From NCBI GenBank assembly GCA_902779185.1, contig CACZAM010000007.1, positions 1 through 62,652 of the forward strand: a stretch of 62,652 nt of DNA, written 5' to 3'. Of this stretch, positions 25,928 through 34,241 are shown piece after piece; within the stretch, counting starts at the first letter, position 1; every line of letters begins with the position of its first letter. The notes beneath the pieces are model-generated. The model did not search any database, had not been told where the DNA came from, and was given only the letters and a program-made list of their open reading frames with translations. The position numbers were made by a program, and so were the translations under genes. The DNA comes from an uncultured Eubacteriales bacterium. Its GTDB lineage: Bacteria > Bacillota > Clostridia > Peptostreptococcales > Anaerovoracaceae.

Positions 25928-27151
25928 ATGAAGAACAAAAAGAAGTTAAGCTTAATACTGGTGCTCGCACTGATCGCTGCGATGATTGCTGCAACTTATA
26001 TGTCGTCGTTCGCGGAGAGCCAGCCGCAGACGGTGACCCAGGAAGAGTATGACAAGGCGCATGAGGAGGCCAAGGCCGCGCGTGAAGCTACTGAGGCAAA
26101 ACGCAAGGAGGCCAAGGCTGCGGCAAAGAAGGCGGCAGAGGCAGTTGCCAACTTTGAGGAAGCGGAGAAGCACCTTGAAGCGCTTGAAGGCGAAATCGAA
26201 AATAAAAAGGTCGAGATATCAAATACAGAGGCTCTGATAGATAATAAAATAGCCGAAATAGAAGCCAAAAAAGCCGAAATCAAAGCTAAAGAAGAAGAAA
26301 TCGAGGAGCAGAACACCGCTCTTAACAACCGGCTGACTGCTATGTACAAGAACGGCAATGCCGGAATGGTGGATGTACTGCTTAATTCGGAGAATATAGA
26401 GGACCTGCTGTCGAATGTCGGCATGGTGCACAGAATTCTTGACAGCGATGAGAAACTCCTGAAGAAGCTGCAGAAAGACTATAAGAAGCTGAATGAGCTC
26501 AAAAAAGAACTCGAGCAGGAGAAGAATGCGCTTGAAGCTGAGCGCGCGACGCTTGTGGATCAGCAGATAGGTCTTGAGGCAAAAGAGGTAGAAACTGAGG
26601 AGCTGAAAAAGAAATACAGGAAAGAAGCAGATGAGATGCATGCTCTGCAGGCCCAGAAAGAGGCAGAAGCGGCCGAGATGGCTGCTGAGGCTAAGCAGAA
26701 ACAGCTCGAAGCTGAACGTATGATAGTAGATGCCGGCGGAGATATAGATATTGCCCCGGGAGAATACGCGTGGCCGACGGCATCCAACTGGGAGCTTTCT
26801 GATAAGTATGGATGGAGAAGATGCCCGTTCCACGGAAGAGAGTTCCATAACGGTCTTGATATCGTACTGACGAGCGGCACAAGTGGTGCGCCTGTATACG
26901 CCATAGCTGACGGTTATGTAACCAAAGCGTCGTGGTACGGCGGATACGGCAACTGCATTCAGTATGCAGTCGGAAACGGATACAGTGTTCTCTACGGACA
27001 CCTTAGCGGTTATAATTGTAAAGCAGGGCAGTATGTCACAAAAGGCAGCGTACTGGGCTACATCGGAAGCACAGGCGCTTCGACAGGACCTCATCTGCAC
27101 TTTACCGTATTCCAGGACGGTGAACATATCAATCCGTTCTCACTTTACTGA
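25928..27151 (+). CDS. secreted coiled-coil M23 peptidoglycan hydrolase (EnvC/PcsB-like FtsEX effector)
   Basis: About 407 residues. A signal peptide (KNKKK, then a hydrophobic stretch ending near AESQPQ) leads to two long coiled coils (about residues 35-130 and 175-275, rich in Glu, Lys and Ala) around a short region EIEEQNTALNNRLTAMYKNG. A C-terminal LytM/M23 domain follows with all zinc ligands: His307 and Asp311 in HNGLDIV, and His391 in GPHLHF. Coiled coil plus M23 directly after ftsEX is the arrangement of EnvC and its Gram-positive counterparts, which FtsEX activates at the septum. The start at 25928 follows GGAGCAGG; the frame extends to 25904 without a clear site. Confidence 0.9.
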   Translation: MKNKKKLSLILVLALIAAMIAATYMSSFAESQPQTVTQEEYDKAHEEAKAAREATEAKRKEAKAAAKKAAEAVANFEEAEKHLEALEGEIENKKVEISNTEALIDNKIAEIEAKKAEIKAKEEEIEEQNTALNNRLTAMYKNGNAGMVDVLLNSENIEDLLSNVGMVHRILDSDEKLLKKLQKDYKKLNELKKELEQEKNALEAERATLVDQQIGLEAKEVETEELKKKYRKEADEMHALQAQKEAEAAEMAAEAKQKQLEAERMIVDAGGDIDIAPGEYAWPTASNWELSDKYGWRRCPFHGREFHNGLDIVLTSGTSGAPVYAIADGYVTKASWYGGYGNCIQYAVGNGYSVLYGHLSGYNCKAGQYVTKGSVLGYIGSTGASTGPHLHFTVFQDGEHINPFSLY

Positions 27152-27168
27152 TCGATGTAATACAGCAG

Positions 27169-28815
27169 ATGACTATTCATTCAAAAGTACTTGAAATAAT
27201 AAAATCACGCGGTATCGGAGAGGAGTTGTTTGAAGAGTTCTTCTCTCCGAAACCGAAACTGGCATATGATCCATTCCTGCTCGCAAACATGCGCGAAGGG
27301 GTGGATTCTTTGCTAAAAGCGGTCGATGAGGGCAGACGTATAGTAATATACGGAGACTATGATGTCGACGGCATCACTTCGACTGCTCTTTTAATGAAGG
27401 TAATCGGGTCACTTACATCCAACGTTACATATTACATACCGTCAAGACTCGATGAAGGCTACGGCCTGCACAGGGAATCCATAGACAGGATACGGGAAGA
27501 CGGCGGTGAGTTCATAGTGACAGTAGACTGCGGATCATCATCTGCCGAAGAGACGGCATATGCTCATTCACTCGGGATCGGTACTCTCGTCACCGATCAC
27601 CACAATATGAGTGATAGAAAGGCTGAAGGGCTTATCATCAATCCGAGGCTTGAAGAAGACAATTATCCGTTCAAGGGCCTTGCGGGAGTCGGCGTTGCAT
27701 ATAAGCTGGCTCTGGCCATTGCCAGGGAGAGAAGCGTTCCGGGGCCACTTATGGCTGAAATGCTGGAATTTGCGACAGTCGGCACAATAGCTGATATAAT
27801 GCCTATGACGGATGAGAACCGTACGATAGTCAAATGCGGTCTTCGCAGCATTCATCTGGGCTGCCGCAACAGAGGTCTGAGGGAGCTTATAGACAGATCT
27901 GCTCTTGATTACAAAACACTCAAAGCCGGTGACATATCATTCGGAATAGCACCTAAAATAAACGCTTCAGGCAGGCTTGGCGACGCGTCGCTTGGTGTAA
28001 GGCTTCTTCTGTCAGATGATGATCATGAGATCAGAGAATGCTGCACCGAACTTATAGAAGCCAACAGGGAGCGCAGGAGGCTTCAGGATGAAGCATATGA
28101 CAGGGGAAGCTCCATGCTCGACCGCGAATTCGAAAAAGGAGATTTCGTGATCGTTGAGATAAATGATTCTCATGAGGGTGTACTTGGAATAGTTGCGGGA
28201 AAGCTCAGGGAGAAAATCAACAGACCTGTTGTAGTCATATCCAAGAACGGCGAAATATATAAGGGTACGGGCAGATCGATCCCGGGCGTGAATCTTTATG
28301 AGATGCTCGACAAGTACAGAGATAAATTTATAAGCTTCGGCGGACACAGTGCTGCATGCGGCTTCACCATCGATGCATCATGCATGGATAAACTCAGAGA
28401 TGAGCTGAATAAAGATATTCAGAACAAACTTAAAGATGAGCCTGACCTTCTGGACGAAATACATTTCAGCGATGCGGAAATCTCAGCCGATGATATTGAT
28501 CTCAATCTGGCAGAGGCTCTTCAGCTGCTGGAACCATGCGGCAAGGACAATGAAGTCCCTGTCTTTGTGATCCGGAACGCCAGGGTAAGAGGCTGGAGAT
28601 TTCTTAAAGACGATGATAAAATGGCTAAGTTCTCGATTGTCACAAGTGATGGAAGGAGCATAGATTCCGTCATTTTCAGGAATGCTGCCGAAGCATACGA
28701 GGCCGTGACTGAGGGTAGTGTAGACATTTACTGCAATATCGAGATAAATACGTGGAGAGATGTGAGAAAGGCGCAGGTCATCGCCAAAGAGATATTGCCT
28801 GCGGGGACTGAATGA
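27169..28815 (+). CDS. recJ: single-stranded-DNA-specific exonuclease RecJ
   Basis: A 548-residue 5'-3' exonuclease of the DHH superfamily. It has YGDYDVDGITSTA near residue 59 (motif I), VTDHHNMS near residue 141 (motif III, DHH), and the DHHA1 motif FGGHSAACGFTI near residue 389, then an OB-like C-terminal domain. It works in recombination and base-excision repair. No strong ribosome site precedes the ATG, which sits 17 bases after the peptidase gene. Confidence 0.94.
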   Translation: MTIHSKVLEIIKSRGIGEELFEEFFSPKPKLAYDPFLLANMREGVDSLLKAVDEGRRIVIYGDYDVDGITSTALLMKVIGSLTSNVTYYIPSRLDEGYGLHRESIDRIREDGGEFIVTVDCGSSSAEETAYAHSLGIGTLVTDHHNMSDRKAEGLIINPRLEEDNYPFKGLAGVGVAYKLALAIARERSVPGPLMAEMLEFATVGTIADIMPMTDENRTIVKCGLRSIHLGCRNRGLRELIDRSALDYKTLKAGDISFGIAPKINASGRLGDASLGVRLLLSDDDHEIRECCTELIEANRERRRLQDEAYDRGSSMLDREFEKGDFVIVEINDSHEGVLGIVAGKLREKINRPVVVISKNGEIYKGTGRSIPGVNLYEMLDKYRDKFISFGGHSAACGFTIDASCMDKLRDELNKDIQNKLKDEPDLLDEIHFSDAEISADDIDLNLAEALQLLEPCGKDNEVPVFVIRNARVRGWRFLKDDDKMAKFSIVTSDGRSIDSVIFRNAAEAYEAVTEGSVDIYCNIEINTWRDVRKAQVIAKEILPAGTE

Positions 28816-30107
28816 TGCACGAAGACCTGATCAGGGAAATAAATGAAGATAAAAAGATGGGACTGGAGCTGTCGGACACTGCTTACTATAACGTGGATGA
28901 CGGAGTTACAGATGAGCCGCTTTTTGATGAGGTAACAGAAACTGTGGAAGACGGCAGCAAGCCGAAAAAGACGCTTGCCATGATCGCGTCTTTTCTGTTT
29001 GGCATTATCACATGCCTTGCTGTAATAATGCTTTGTACGCTGGTGTTTAAAGCAGGCCATTTCGTCAGGAACGACACCTATGATTATTACAGAGAACTTG
29101 ATGAGTCATACGGTAAGTATTATGAGATAATGAAGATGATTGGCGAGGATCCTATCGCACAGACTGAACCTGAAGATATAAGTGACGAGCAGCTCAAGGA
29201 GATAGTCAGCAGCATAGGCGATCCTTATGCTGAGTATTACACCGCGTCCGAATATGCAGAGCTCGAAAAGAGATATATGGGCGATTATGTCGGTGTTGGA
29301 ATAGGCGTTGTACAGGACGGCGACAATGTTGTGATAATGACAGTATTTGAGGATACACCTGCGGCAAAGGCCGGAATCAAGGCGGAAGACATCATAGTAA
29401 ATATCGACGGCAAAAGGCCGAAGACTGTGGATGATGCAGTCGGAATGATCACCGGTGAAGCAGGGACAAAAGTGAAGATAACTGTTAAAAGAGGTGAGGA
29501 AACACTTGATTTCGACCTTAACAGACAGAAGATAGATACTGATTCTGTCGCGTACGATGTGCTGGACGGGTACCCGGATATCGGCTATATCCGCATATCT
29601 TCATTCATTATAGGCACGGATGATGAATTCAAGATGGCTGTAAAGGATCTTAAGGCAAAGGGCTGCACCAGGTTCATACTTGATCTGAGAAACAATGGCG
29701 GCGGAATTACGGACTCCAGCATCGAAATAGCGGATTATCTGCTGCCGGCCTGCAAGATCATGAGTGAGAATACAAAAGACGGATCAGAAACGGTATACAA
29801 ATCAGATGCGAGCTCGGCTGATCTCGAAATGGTCATACTCGTTAATGAGAGTACTGCAAGCGCGTCGGAGATCCTGACAGCCGCGCTCCAGGATAACAAG
29901 GCCGGAGTTGTGATAGGAACAAAAACTTTCGGAAAAGGCGTCACACAGATCATGCACAAGTTCAGTGACGGAACAGCTGTCAAACTTACCGTGACAGAGT
30001 ACTTCAGACCTAACGGGGATACTGTTAACGGCGTAGGCATCACACCTGATATAGAAGCGGAAGGCGAAGAGGTTCTGGAAGAAGCAATTAAGGAACTCAC
30101 ACAGTGA
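28812..30107 (+). CDS. S41 carboxyl-terminal processing protease (CtpA-type)
   Basis: A 431-residue membrane-anchored serine protease. A cytosolic N-terminus of about 56 residues precedes one transmembrane helix (about 57-80), a short helical region, a PDZ domain (about 145-230, with DYVGVGIGV and GIKAEDIIVNIDG) and the S41 catalytic domain. The Ser/Lys dyad is Ser350 in TASASEIL and Lys375 in TFGKG. Members trim C-termini of extracytoplasmic proteins. The start overlaps the recJ stop (ATGATG), with an in-frame ATG at 28815. Its placement after the FtsEX-hydrolase genes suggests envelope processing. Confidence 0.92.
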   Translation: MMHEDLIREINEDKKMGLELSDTAYYNVDDGVTDEPLFDEVTETVEDGSKPKKTLAMIASFLFGIITCLAVIMLCTLVFKAGHFVRNDTYDYYRELDESYGKYYEIMKMIGEDPIAQTEPEDISDEQLKEIVSSIGDPYAEYYTASEYAELEKRYMGDYVGVGIGVVQDGDNVVIMTVFEDTPAAKAGIKAEDIIVNIDGKRPKTVDDAVGMITGEAGTKVKITVKRGEETLDFDLNRQKIDTDSVAYDVLDGYPDIGYIRISSFIIGTDDEFKMAVKDLKAKGCTRFILDLRNNGGGITDSSIEIADYLLPACKIMSENTKDGSETVYKSDASSADLEMVILVNESTASASEILTAALQDNKAGVVIGTKTFGKGVTQIMHKFSDGTAVKLTVTEYFRPNGDTVNGVGITPDIEAEGEEVLEEAIKELTQ

Positions 30108-30682
30108 TCATATATTATACCGATAAATATACCGGCGGCAGGGGAGAAAGCCACCGGCTGCTCGAAAAAGCTTTTGCAGTCCATACAGGAGATGAAGAGC
30201 GGGCAAAGACGCTGACCGGAGCATTAAAGAAAGGAGAACACGGCAAGCCGTATATTGAAGGCTTCAGCTGTTTCTCCATTTCTCATACCGGAAGCATCTG
30301 GGCTGTTCTTGTTGCGGACAGGGAATGCGGTCTTGACGTTCAGCTCGGAAGAAAGTGCAGCTACAGATCGATCGCTGAAAGATGGTTCGCTCCGGAGGAC
30401 GCAGCGGCATTAGCTGAAACAGATCCATCCGGGAGTATGAGTGCCGCGGACATGTTTTTCCGCATATGGACCAGACGCGAGGCGCTTACCAAAGCCCTCG
30501 GCAGCACAGTCTATGATCCTGATCTGCCCGGTGTTCTGAGCGGACATGCTGAAGTAAACGGGAAATGGTATTCGATTACAGATATTGAACTGACAGAAAA
30601 CATGCAAGTATATGCGGCGCTTTGTGTTGAAGGCAGGTCATCCGGTTTCATTTCAGAGATCAAAGATCTGGAAGCATTTTAG
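30104..30682 (+). CDS. Sfp-type 4'-phosphopantetheinyl transferase
   Basis: A 192-residue enzyme that would activate carrier proteins by attaching phosphopantetheine. The family motifs are present: HGKPYIEG, FSISHTG, CGLDVQ (Mg-binding Asp) and IWTRREALTKALG (W-x-x-x-E-x-x-x-K). It starts with GTG overlapping the protease stop. No polyketide or peptide synthetase lies in the window, so it may serve fatty-acid acyl carrier protein; that target is inference. Confidence 0.87.
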   Translation: MIIYYTDKYTGGRGESHRLLEKAFAVHTGDEERAKTLTGALKKGEHGKPYIEGFSCFSISHTGSIWAVLVADRECGLDVQLGRKCSYRSIAERWFAPEDAAALAETDPSGSMSAADMFFRIWTRREALTKALGSTVYDPDLPGVLSGHAEVNGKWYSITDIELTENMQVYAALCVEGRSSGFISEIKDLEAF

Positions 30683-30705
30683 AAAAGGCAGTGAATTGCT
30701 AAATA

Positions 30706-31242
30706 ATGAATGATACTGATAAAGAAAAAAAGAATAAGAAGACTGCTGTCGAGGCTGCTTATGCTTTTCTTGCAAGCAGGATGCGTACGACCGCAGAGGT
30801 CAGGAGGCATCTTGAAAGCAAGGGGTATGGTGAGAACGAGATAACTGATGCAATCAACGAACTTATAGGCATGAGATATCTGGATGACTATCTTTATGCA
30901 CTAAGGTATTATGAGTATAATCATGAGAAAAAGCGCGGTGTACTCAGAGCCGAGCGTGAGCTGATGGAAAAGGGCATTGACAGGGAGTCTGTATGTAACG
31001 CTAAGGAGGACTTCCTGTATGAGCATAAAATCAATGAGTTTGAGGATGCCCTCGATATAGCGCTCAGGGAAGTGTTTATACAATCAGATATTTACGGTGA
31101 GCCGCCTGTAATGAAGACGGTCGATGACAGGCTGACCGCGAAGATCGCGCGCAAGCTTGAAGGGAAAGGCTTTTCAAAAGGGGACATTTTCAGGGTGCTG
31201 GACAGTATAAGGAGAGAGGCTGCGGAATATGGGGATGAATGA
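30706..31242 (+). CDS. recX: RecX family regulatory protein
   Basis: A 178-residue helical protein built of three-helix RecX repeats: AYAFLASRMRTTAEVRRHLESKGY and IDAINELIGMRYLDD-type blocks, then GVLRAERELMEKGI, and a final KLEGKGFSKGDIFRVLDSI. RecX modulates RecA filaments; recA is not in the window but another recombination gene, recJ, is close by. It overlaps tcdA by 14 bases. Confidence 0.87.
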   Translation: MNDTDKEKKNKKTAVEAAYAFLASRMRTTAEVRRHLESKGYGENEITDAINELIGMRYLDDYLYALRYYEYNHEKKRGVLRAERELMEKGIDRESVCNAKEDFLYEHKINEFEDALDIALREVFIQSDIYGEPPVMKTVDDRLTAKIARKLEGKGFSKGDIFRVLDSIRREAAEYGDE

Positions 31243-31909
31243 CAGGGACTCGAGGACAATAAAACTTATAGGAGAAGAGGGACTTGCCCGGCTGAAAGAT
31301 TCTTCGGTATTGATAATAGGCAACGGAGGCGTAGGTTCATATGCTGCAGAAGCGGTCGCACGCGCGGGAGTCGGCAGAATCACGCTTATGGACGGTGACA
31401 GCGTGCAGCCAAGCAATCTTAACAGGCAGCTCGTAGCCTTGACATCGACGCTTGGCAGAAATAAGGCTGAGGTGATGGCTGAGAGAATCAGAGACATCAA
31501 CCCGGATGCTGATGTAACAGCTCTCGCAAGGTTTTATAAAGAAGATGATACGCTTGATCTTACTGCCTATGACTGGATCATCGACGCAATAGACAGTGTC
31601 ATTGCAAAAACAGCGCTCATAAAGAACGCTGTAGAAAAAGATGTCAATATCGTCTCTGCAATGGGAGCAGCAGGCAAATTCGATACACAGTTCAAGGTCG
31701 CAGATATATCAAATACCTCGACGTGCCCGCTTGCAAAAGTGATGCGCAAGAGACTCAGGGATATAGGCATAGAACATCTTCCGGTAGTTTACTCAGAAGA
31801 AAAACCTGTGCCGCGTGATGGAGATCTGGGCACCCTCAGTTACGTGCCGGGATCAGCAGGACTGTGCCTGGCCGGCTATGTGATCAGATCGATCGCTGTT
31901 CAGAAGTAA
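31229..31909 (+). CDS. tcdA: tRNA threonylcarbamoyladenosine dehydratase (TcdA, ThiF/E1-like)
   Basis: A 226-residue E1-like ATP-dependent enzyme that cyclises t6A37 in tRNA. The adenylation core is VLIIGNGGVGSYAAEA (near residue 26), DGDSVQPSNLNRQ with the conserved Arg/Asp pair, DAIDSVIAK, and VSAMGAAGKFDT. Length fits the single-domain TcdA form. ATG 31229 and ATG 31235 are both possible; both lie within recX. Confidence 0.9.
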   Translation: MGMNDRDSRTIKLIGEEGLARLKDSSVLIIGNGGVGSYAAEAVARAGVGRITLMDGDSVQPSNLNRQLVALTSTLGRNKAEVMAERIRDINPDADVTALARFYKEDDTLDLTAYDWIIDAIDSVIAKTALIKNAVEKDVNIVSAMGAAGKFDTQFKVADISNTSTCPLAKVMRKRLRDIGIEHLPVVYSEEKPVPRDGDLGTLSYVPGSAGLCLAGYVIRSIAVQK

Positions 31910-31931
31910 AGTAAGCAAGGGAGGAAAGACG

Positions 31932-32648
31932 GTGAAGATTTTTGCTGTTGCAGATCTGCATCTGTCATTCAATGAGAATATAGATAAACCCATGAACAAG
32001 TTCGGGCCGGGATGGGAAGATCATCCCGGAAGACTGAAAGACAACTGGGAGAGGCTTGTGACTGATGAAGACATAGTGCTGATCCCGGGCGATATCTCAT
32101 GGGCTCTGAGGATCGAGGAAGCTATAGACGATTTTGACTGGATACATGCTTTGCCCGGGAAAAAGCTGATCTCAAAAGGCAATCACGATCTTTGGTGGTC
32201 AAGGATACGGTACCTTAATTCGCTCTATGATGATATAATATTTCTTCAGAACGAATGCTATGTCGTTGAAAGTGAAAACATAGTGATCACTGCTTCAAGA
32301 GGCTGGCCTTATCCGGGTTCGGATGAATATACCGAGCATGACGAGAAAATCTACGCGAGAGAGCTCGGCAGGATGAAACTGGGGCTTGATGCTGCAAAAA
32401 AAGAAGCTCCGGATTCACGCATAATCGTATGTCTGCACTATCCGCCGGCAGGTCCGGCCGGAAGAGCGACGGAGTTCACAAAGCTATTGGAAGAATACGG
32501 CGTCTGGAAATGTGTATACGGACATCTTCACGGCATGCCTGCTTACGGCACGGGCATACGGGGCAATTTCAGAGGTGTGGAATACATACTCGCATCATAT
32601 GACTATATCGGCGGTGTGCCGAAAGTCATTTATGACAGCGGGAAGTGA
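31932..32648 (+). CDS. calcineurin-like metallophosphoesterase
   Basis: A 238-residue two-metal phosphoesterase. Motifs: ADLHLS (D-x-H), PGDISWAL (GD), KGNHDLWW (GNHD), LHYPP and YGHLHGMPAY (GH-x-H). It begins with GTG 11 bases after GGGAGG. The substrate is not evident; related proteins include putative serine/threonine phosphatases and nucleases. It overlaps the carboxypeptidase gene by 4 bases. Confidence 0.88.
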   Translation: MKIFAVADLHLSFNENIDKPMNKFGPGWEDHPGRLKDNWERLVTDEDIVLIPGDISWALRIEEAIDDFDWIHALPGKKLISKGNHDLWWSRIRYLNSLYDDIIFLQNECYVVESENIVITASRGWPYPGSDEYTEHDEKIYARELGRMKLGLDAAKKEAPDSRIIVCLHYPPAGPAGRATEFTKLLEEYGVWKCVYGHLHGMPAYGTGIRGNFRGVEYILASYDYIGGVPKVIYDSGK

Positions 32649-34018
32649 AAAGGATATATAAAGTGGCAGAGGAAACGGGAAAGAGATACAGCAAAAGCAA
32701 AAAGAAGGTAAGAATAAAATACGGAAAAGCAGCCCGTGCACTGGCGCTGCTTATTATTGTGCTTACGGTCGTGCTGTCATATCTCCCCGTAGCTCTTGGC
32801 AGAGGGATGTCATATGACCGCGATCTCATAAGACCCTGCGGGGAACTCGGATCCAAAGCGCCGGGAATCAGGGCACAGGCAGCGGAAATGTATTCGACAG
32901 ACCTTGAAATACCGGTCTATGAGAAAAACGCTGATCAGCGAATGGAACCGTACAGCATAACCAAGATCCTTACATGCTATCTAGTTCTTGAGAATCTTGA
33001 TCCGGACACGGAGGTGACTGCCTCGGCAAATGCCTGCAGAGAGCTTCCGGACGGCATGGAACTGGAGCTGTCACCGGGTGAAAAGTCCAGGGCGCTTGAT
33101 CTTGTATATGCAGCGATGATGATGTCTGCCAACGATGCGACGATCGCTCTTGGCGAGGCTGTTTCAGGCAGCGAGAAAGACTTCGTTGAGCTGATGAATA
33201 AAACGATACAAAAGTGGGGATGCAAAGACACTAATTTCGTCAACACCAACGGCTGGCAGCACAGAAACCATTACACTACTGCCCACGACATGGCGATCAT
33301 AACAAAGCATTGCTTTGAGAACGAGCAGCTGAGAGAGATAGCCCTCACAAAAGAATACACCATGCCGGCCACCAACATGAGCGGCAAACTTAAAATGGAA
33401 AACGCCTTGCTGAAGGCTACCAATAATCTTGAAGGACTGACTTTCGGAAAGACAGGCAGCTGGTCTGAAAGCCAGTGTACTATCACTTTAGGATTTAAGG
33501 AAAGCGGACTCAGCGCCATCATAGTTCTTCTCGGTGATACCGCGAAGGGAAGGGCGGGAGATCCCCGCATTCTTATAAAGGCTGCTCATGATCTGACACC
33601 GGGCTTTATTGTTACGGACAGTGATAAGAACGTCTGTAATACGTGGGTAAGGCATGGAGTCAAGCCTAAGGTTTCGCTCGATACAAAAGGCCTCAGATAC
33701 GCTTACCCTAAAAACCAGAGGGCAGGCGGAGTCAAAGTCAAAACTGAGATGGATATACTGGAGGCTCCGGTCAAAAAGGGCGAAAAGGTCGGAAAGATAT
33801 ATATATATGCCAACAAAGAGGAAGTCGGGGAAGGCTACCTCTATGCAGGTGAAGATATAGAGGCGGGCTGGCTGCCGTCATACCTGTATATATCCAACCG
33901 TACAACATTGGTTGTAGGGATAATCCTGGTGCTGATCCTGCTTCTGGGATTTGTTCTTGATAAGAGAGATAAAATGCGCAGATCCGGGAGAAATAAAGCG
34001 CCTGCAAAGCCTGTATAA
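32645..34018 (+). CDS. D-alanyl-D-alanine carboxypeptidase, DacF/PBP5-like (S11), active-site motifs intact
   Basis: A 457-residue penicillin-binding protein that trims D-Ala from peptidoglycan pentapeptides. A single N-terminal transmembrane segment (about residues 33-53) acts as anchor or signal. The catalytic motifs are complete: Ser104-x-x-Lys107 (SITK), Ser161-Ala-Asn163 and Lys269-Thr-Gly. A C-terminal PBP5-like beta domain and a second transmembrane helix (LVVGIILVLILLLGFVL) with a basic tail follow. GTG start overlapping the phosphoesterase. It contrasts with the degenerate homolog at 58684. Confidence 0.92.
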   Translation: MKRIYKVAEETGKRYSKSKKKVRIKYGKAARALALLIIVLTVVLSYLPVALGRGMSYDRDLIRPCGELGSKAPGIRAQAAEMYSTDLEIPVYEKNADQRMEPYSITKILTCYLVLENLDPDTEVTASANACRELPDGMELELSPGEKSRALDLVYAAMMMSANDATIALGEAVSGSEKDFVELMNKTIQKWGCKDTNFVNTNGWQHRNHYTTAHDMAIITKHCFENEQLREIALTKEYTMPATNMSGKLKMENALLKATNNLEGLTFGKTGSWSESQCTITLGFKESGLSAIIVLLGDTAKGRAGDPRILIKAAHDLTPGFIVTDSDKNVCNTWVRHGVKPKVSLDTKGLRYAYPKNQRAGGVKVKTEMDILEAPVKKGEKVGKIYIYANKEEVGEGYLYAGEDIEAGWLPSYLYISNRTTLVVGIILVLILLLGFVLDKRDKMRRSGRNKAPAKPV

Positions 34019-34032
34019 GCATTTTTTTACTA

Positions 34033-34061
34033 TTGTGTAAGCGTTGCGAGTATGTTAGAAT
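34033..34061 (+). promoter_or_regulatory. promoter of tRNA-Ser
   Basis: TTGTGT (34033-34038) and TAGAAT (34056-34061) are 17 bases apart, and the tRNA begins 13 bases after the -10 box. Confidence 0.6.
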
Positions 34062-34073
34062 AACACTCGCTGT

Positions 34074-34165
34074 GGAGAGGTACCCAAGTGGCTGAAGGGT
34101 CTGGCTTCGAATACCAGTAGGTCGGTAGTACCGGCGCGAGGGTTCAAATCCCTCTCTCTCCGCCA
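34074..34165 (+). tRNA. tRNA-Ser(CGA)
   Basis: A class II tRNA with a long variable arm. The acceptor stem GGAGAGG pairs with TCTCTCC (one G-T pair), followed by discriminator G and an encoded CCA (34163-34165). The anticodon loop TTCGAAT between CTGGC-type stem arms gives anticodon CGA, which reads UCG. The T arm is GAGGG-TTCAAAT-CCCTC. Confidence 0.96.
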
Positions 34166-34168
34166 ATC

Positions 34169-34203
34169 AGAGTCTTGAAACTTCAATGTTTCAAGGCTCT
34201 TTT
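34169..34203 (+). terminator. terminator after tRNA-Ser
   Basis: AGAG-T-CTTGAAAC pairs with GTTTCAAG-G-CTCT around a 6-base loop and runs into TTTT. It ends the tRNA transcript 4 bases past the CCA. Confidence 0.85.
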
Positions 34204-34241
34204 ACTTTGCTCTGTAAGCGGCTTAGCTATGATGGATGGTT

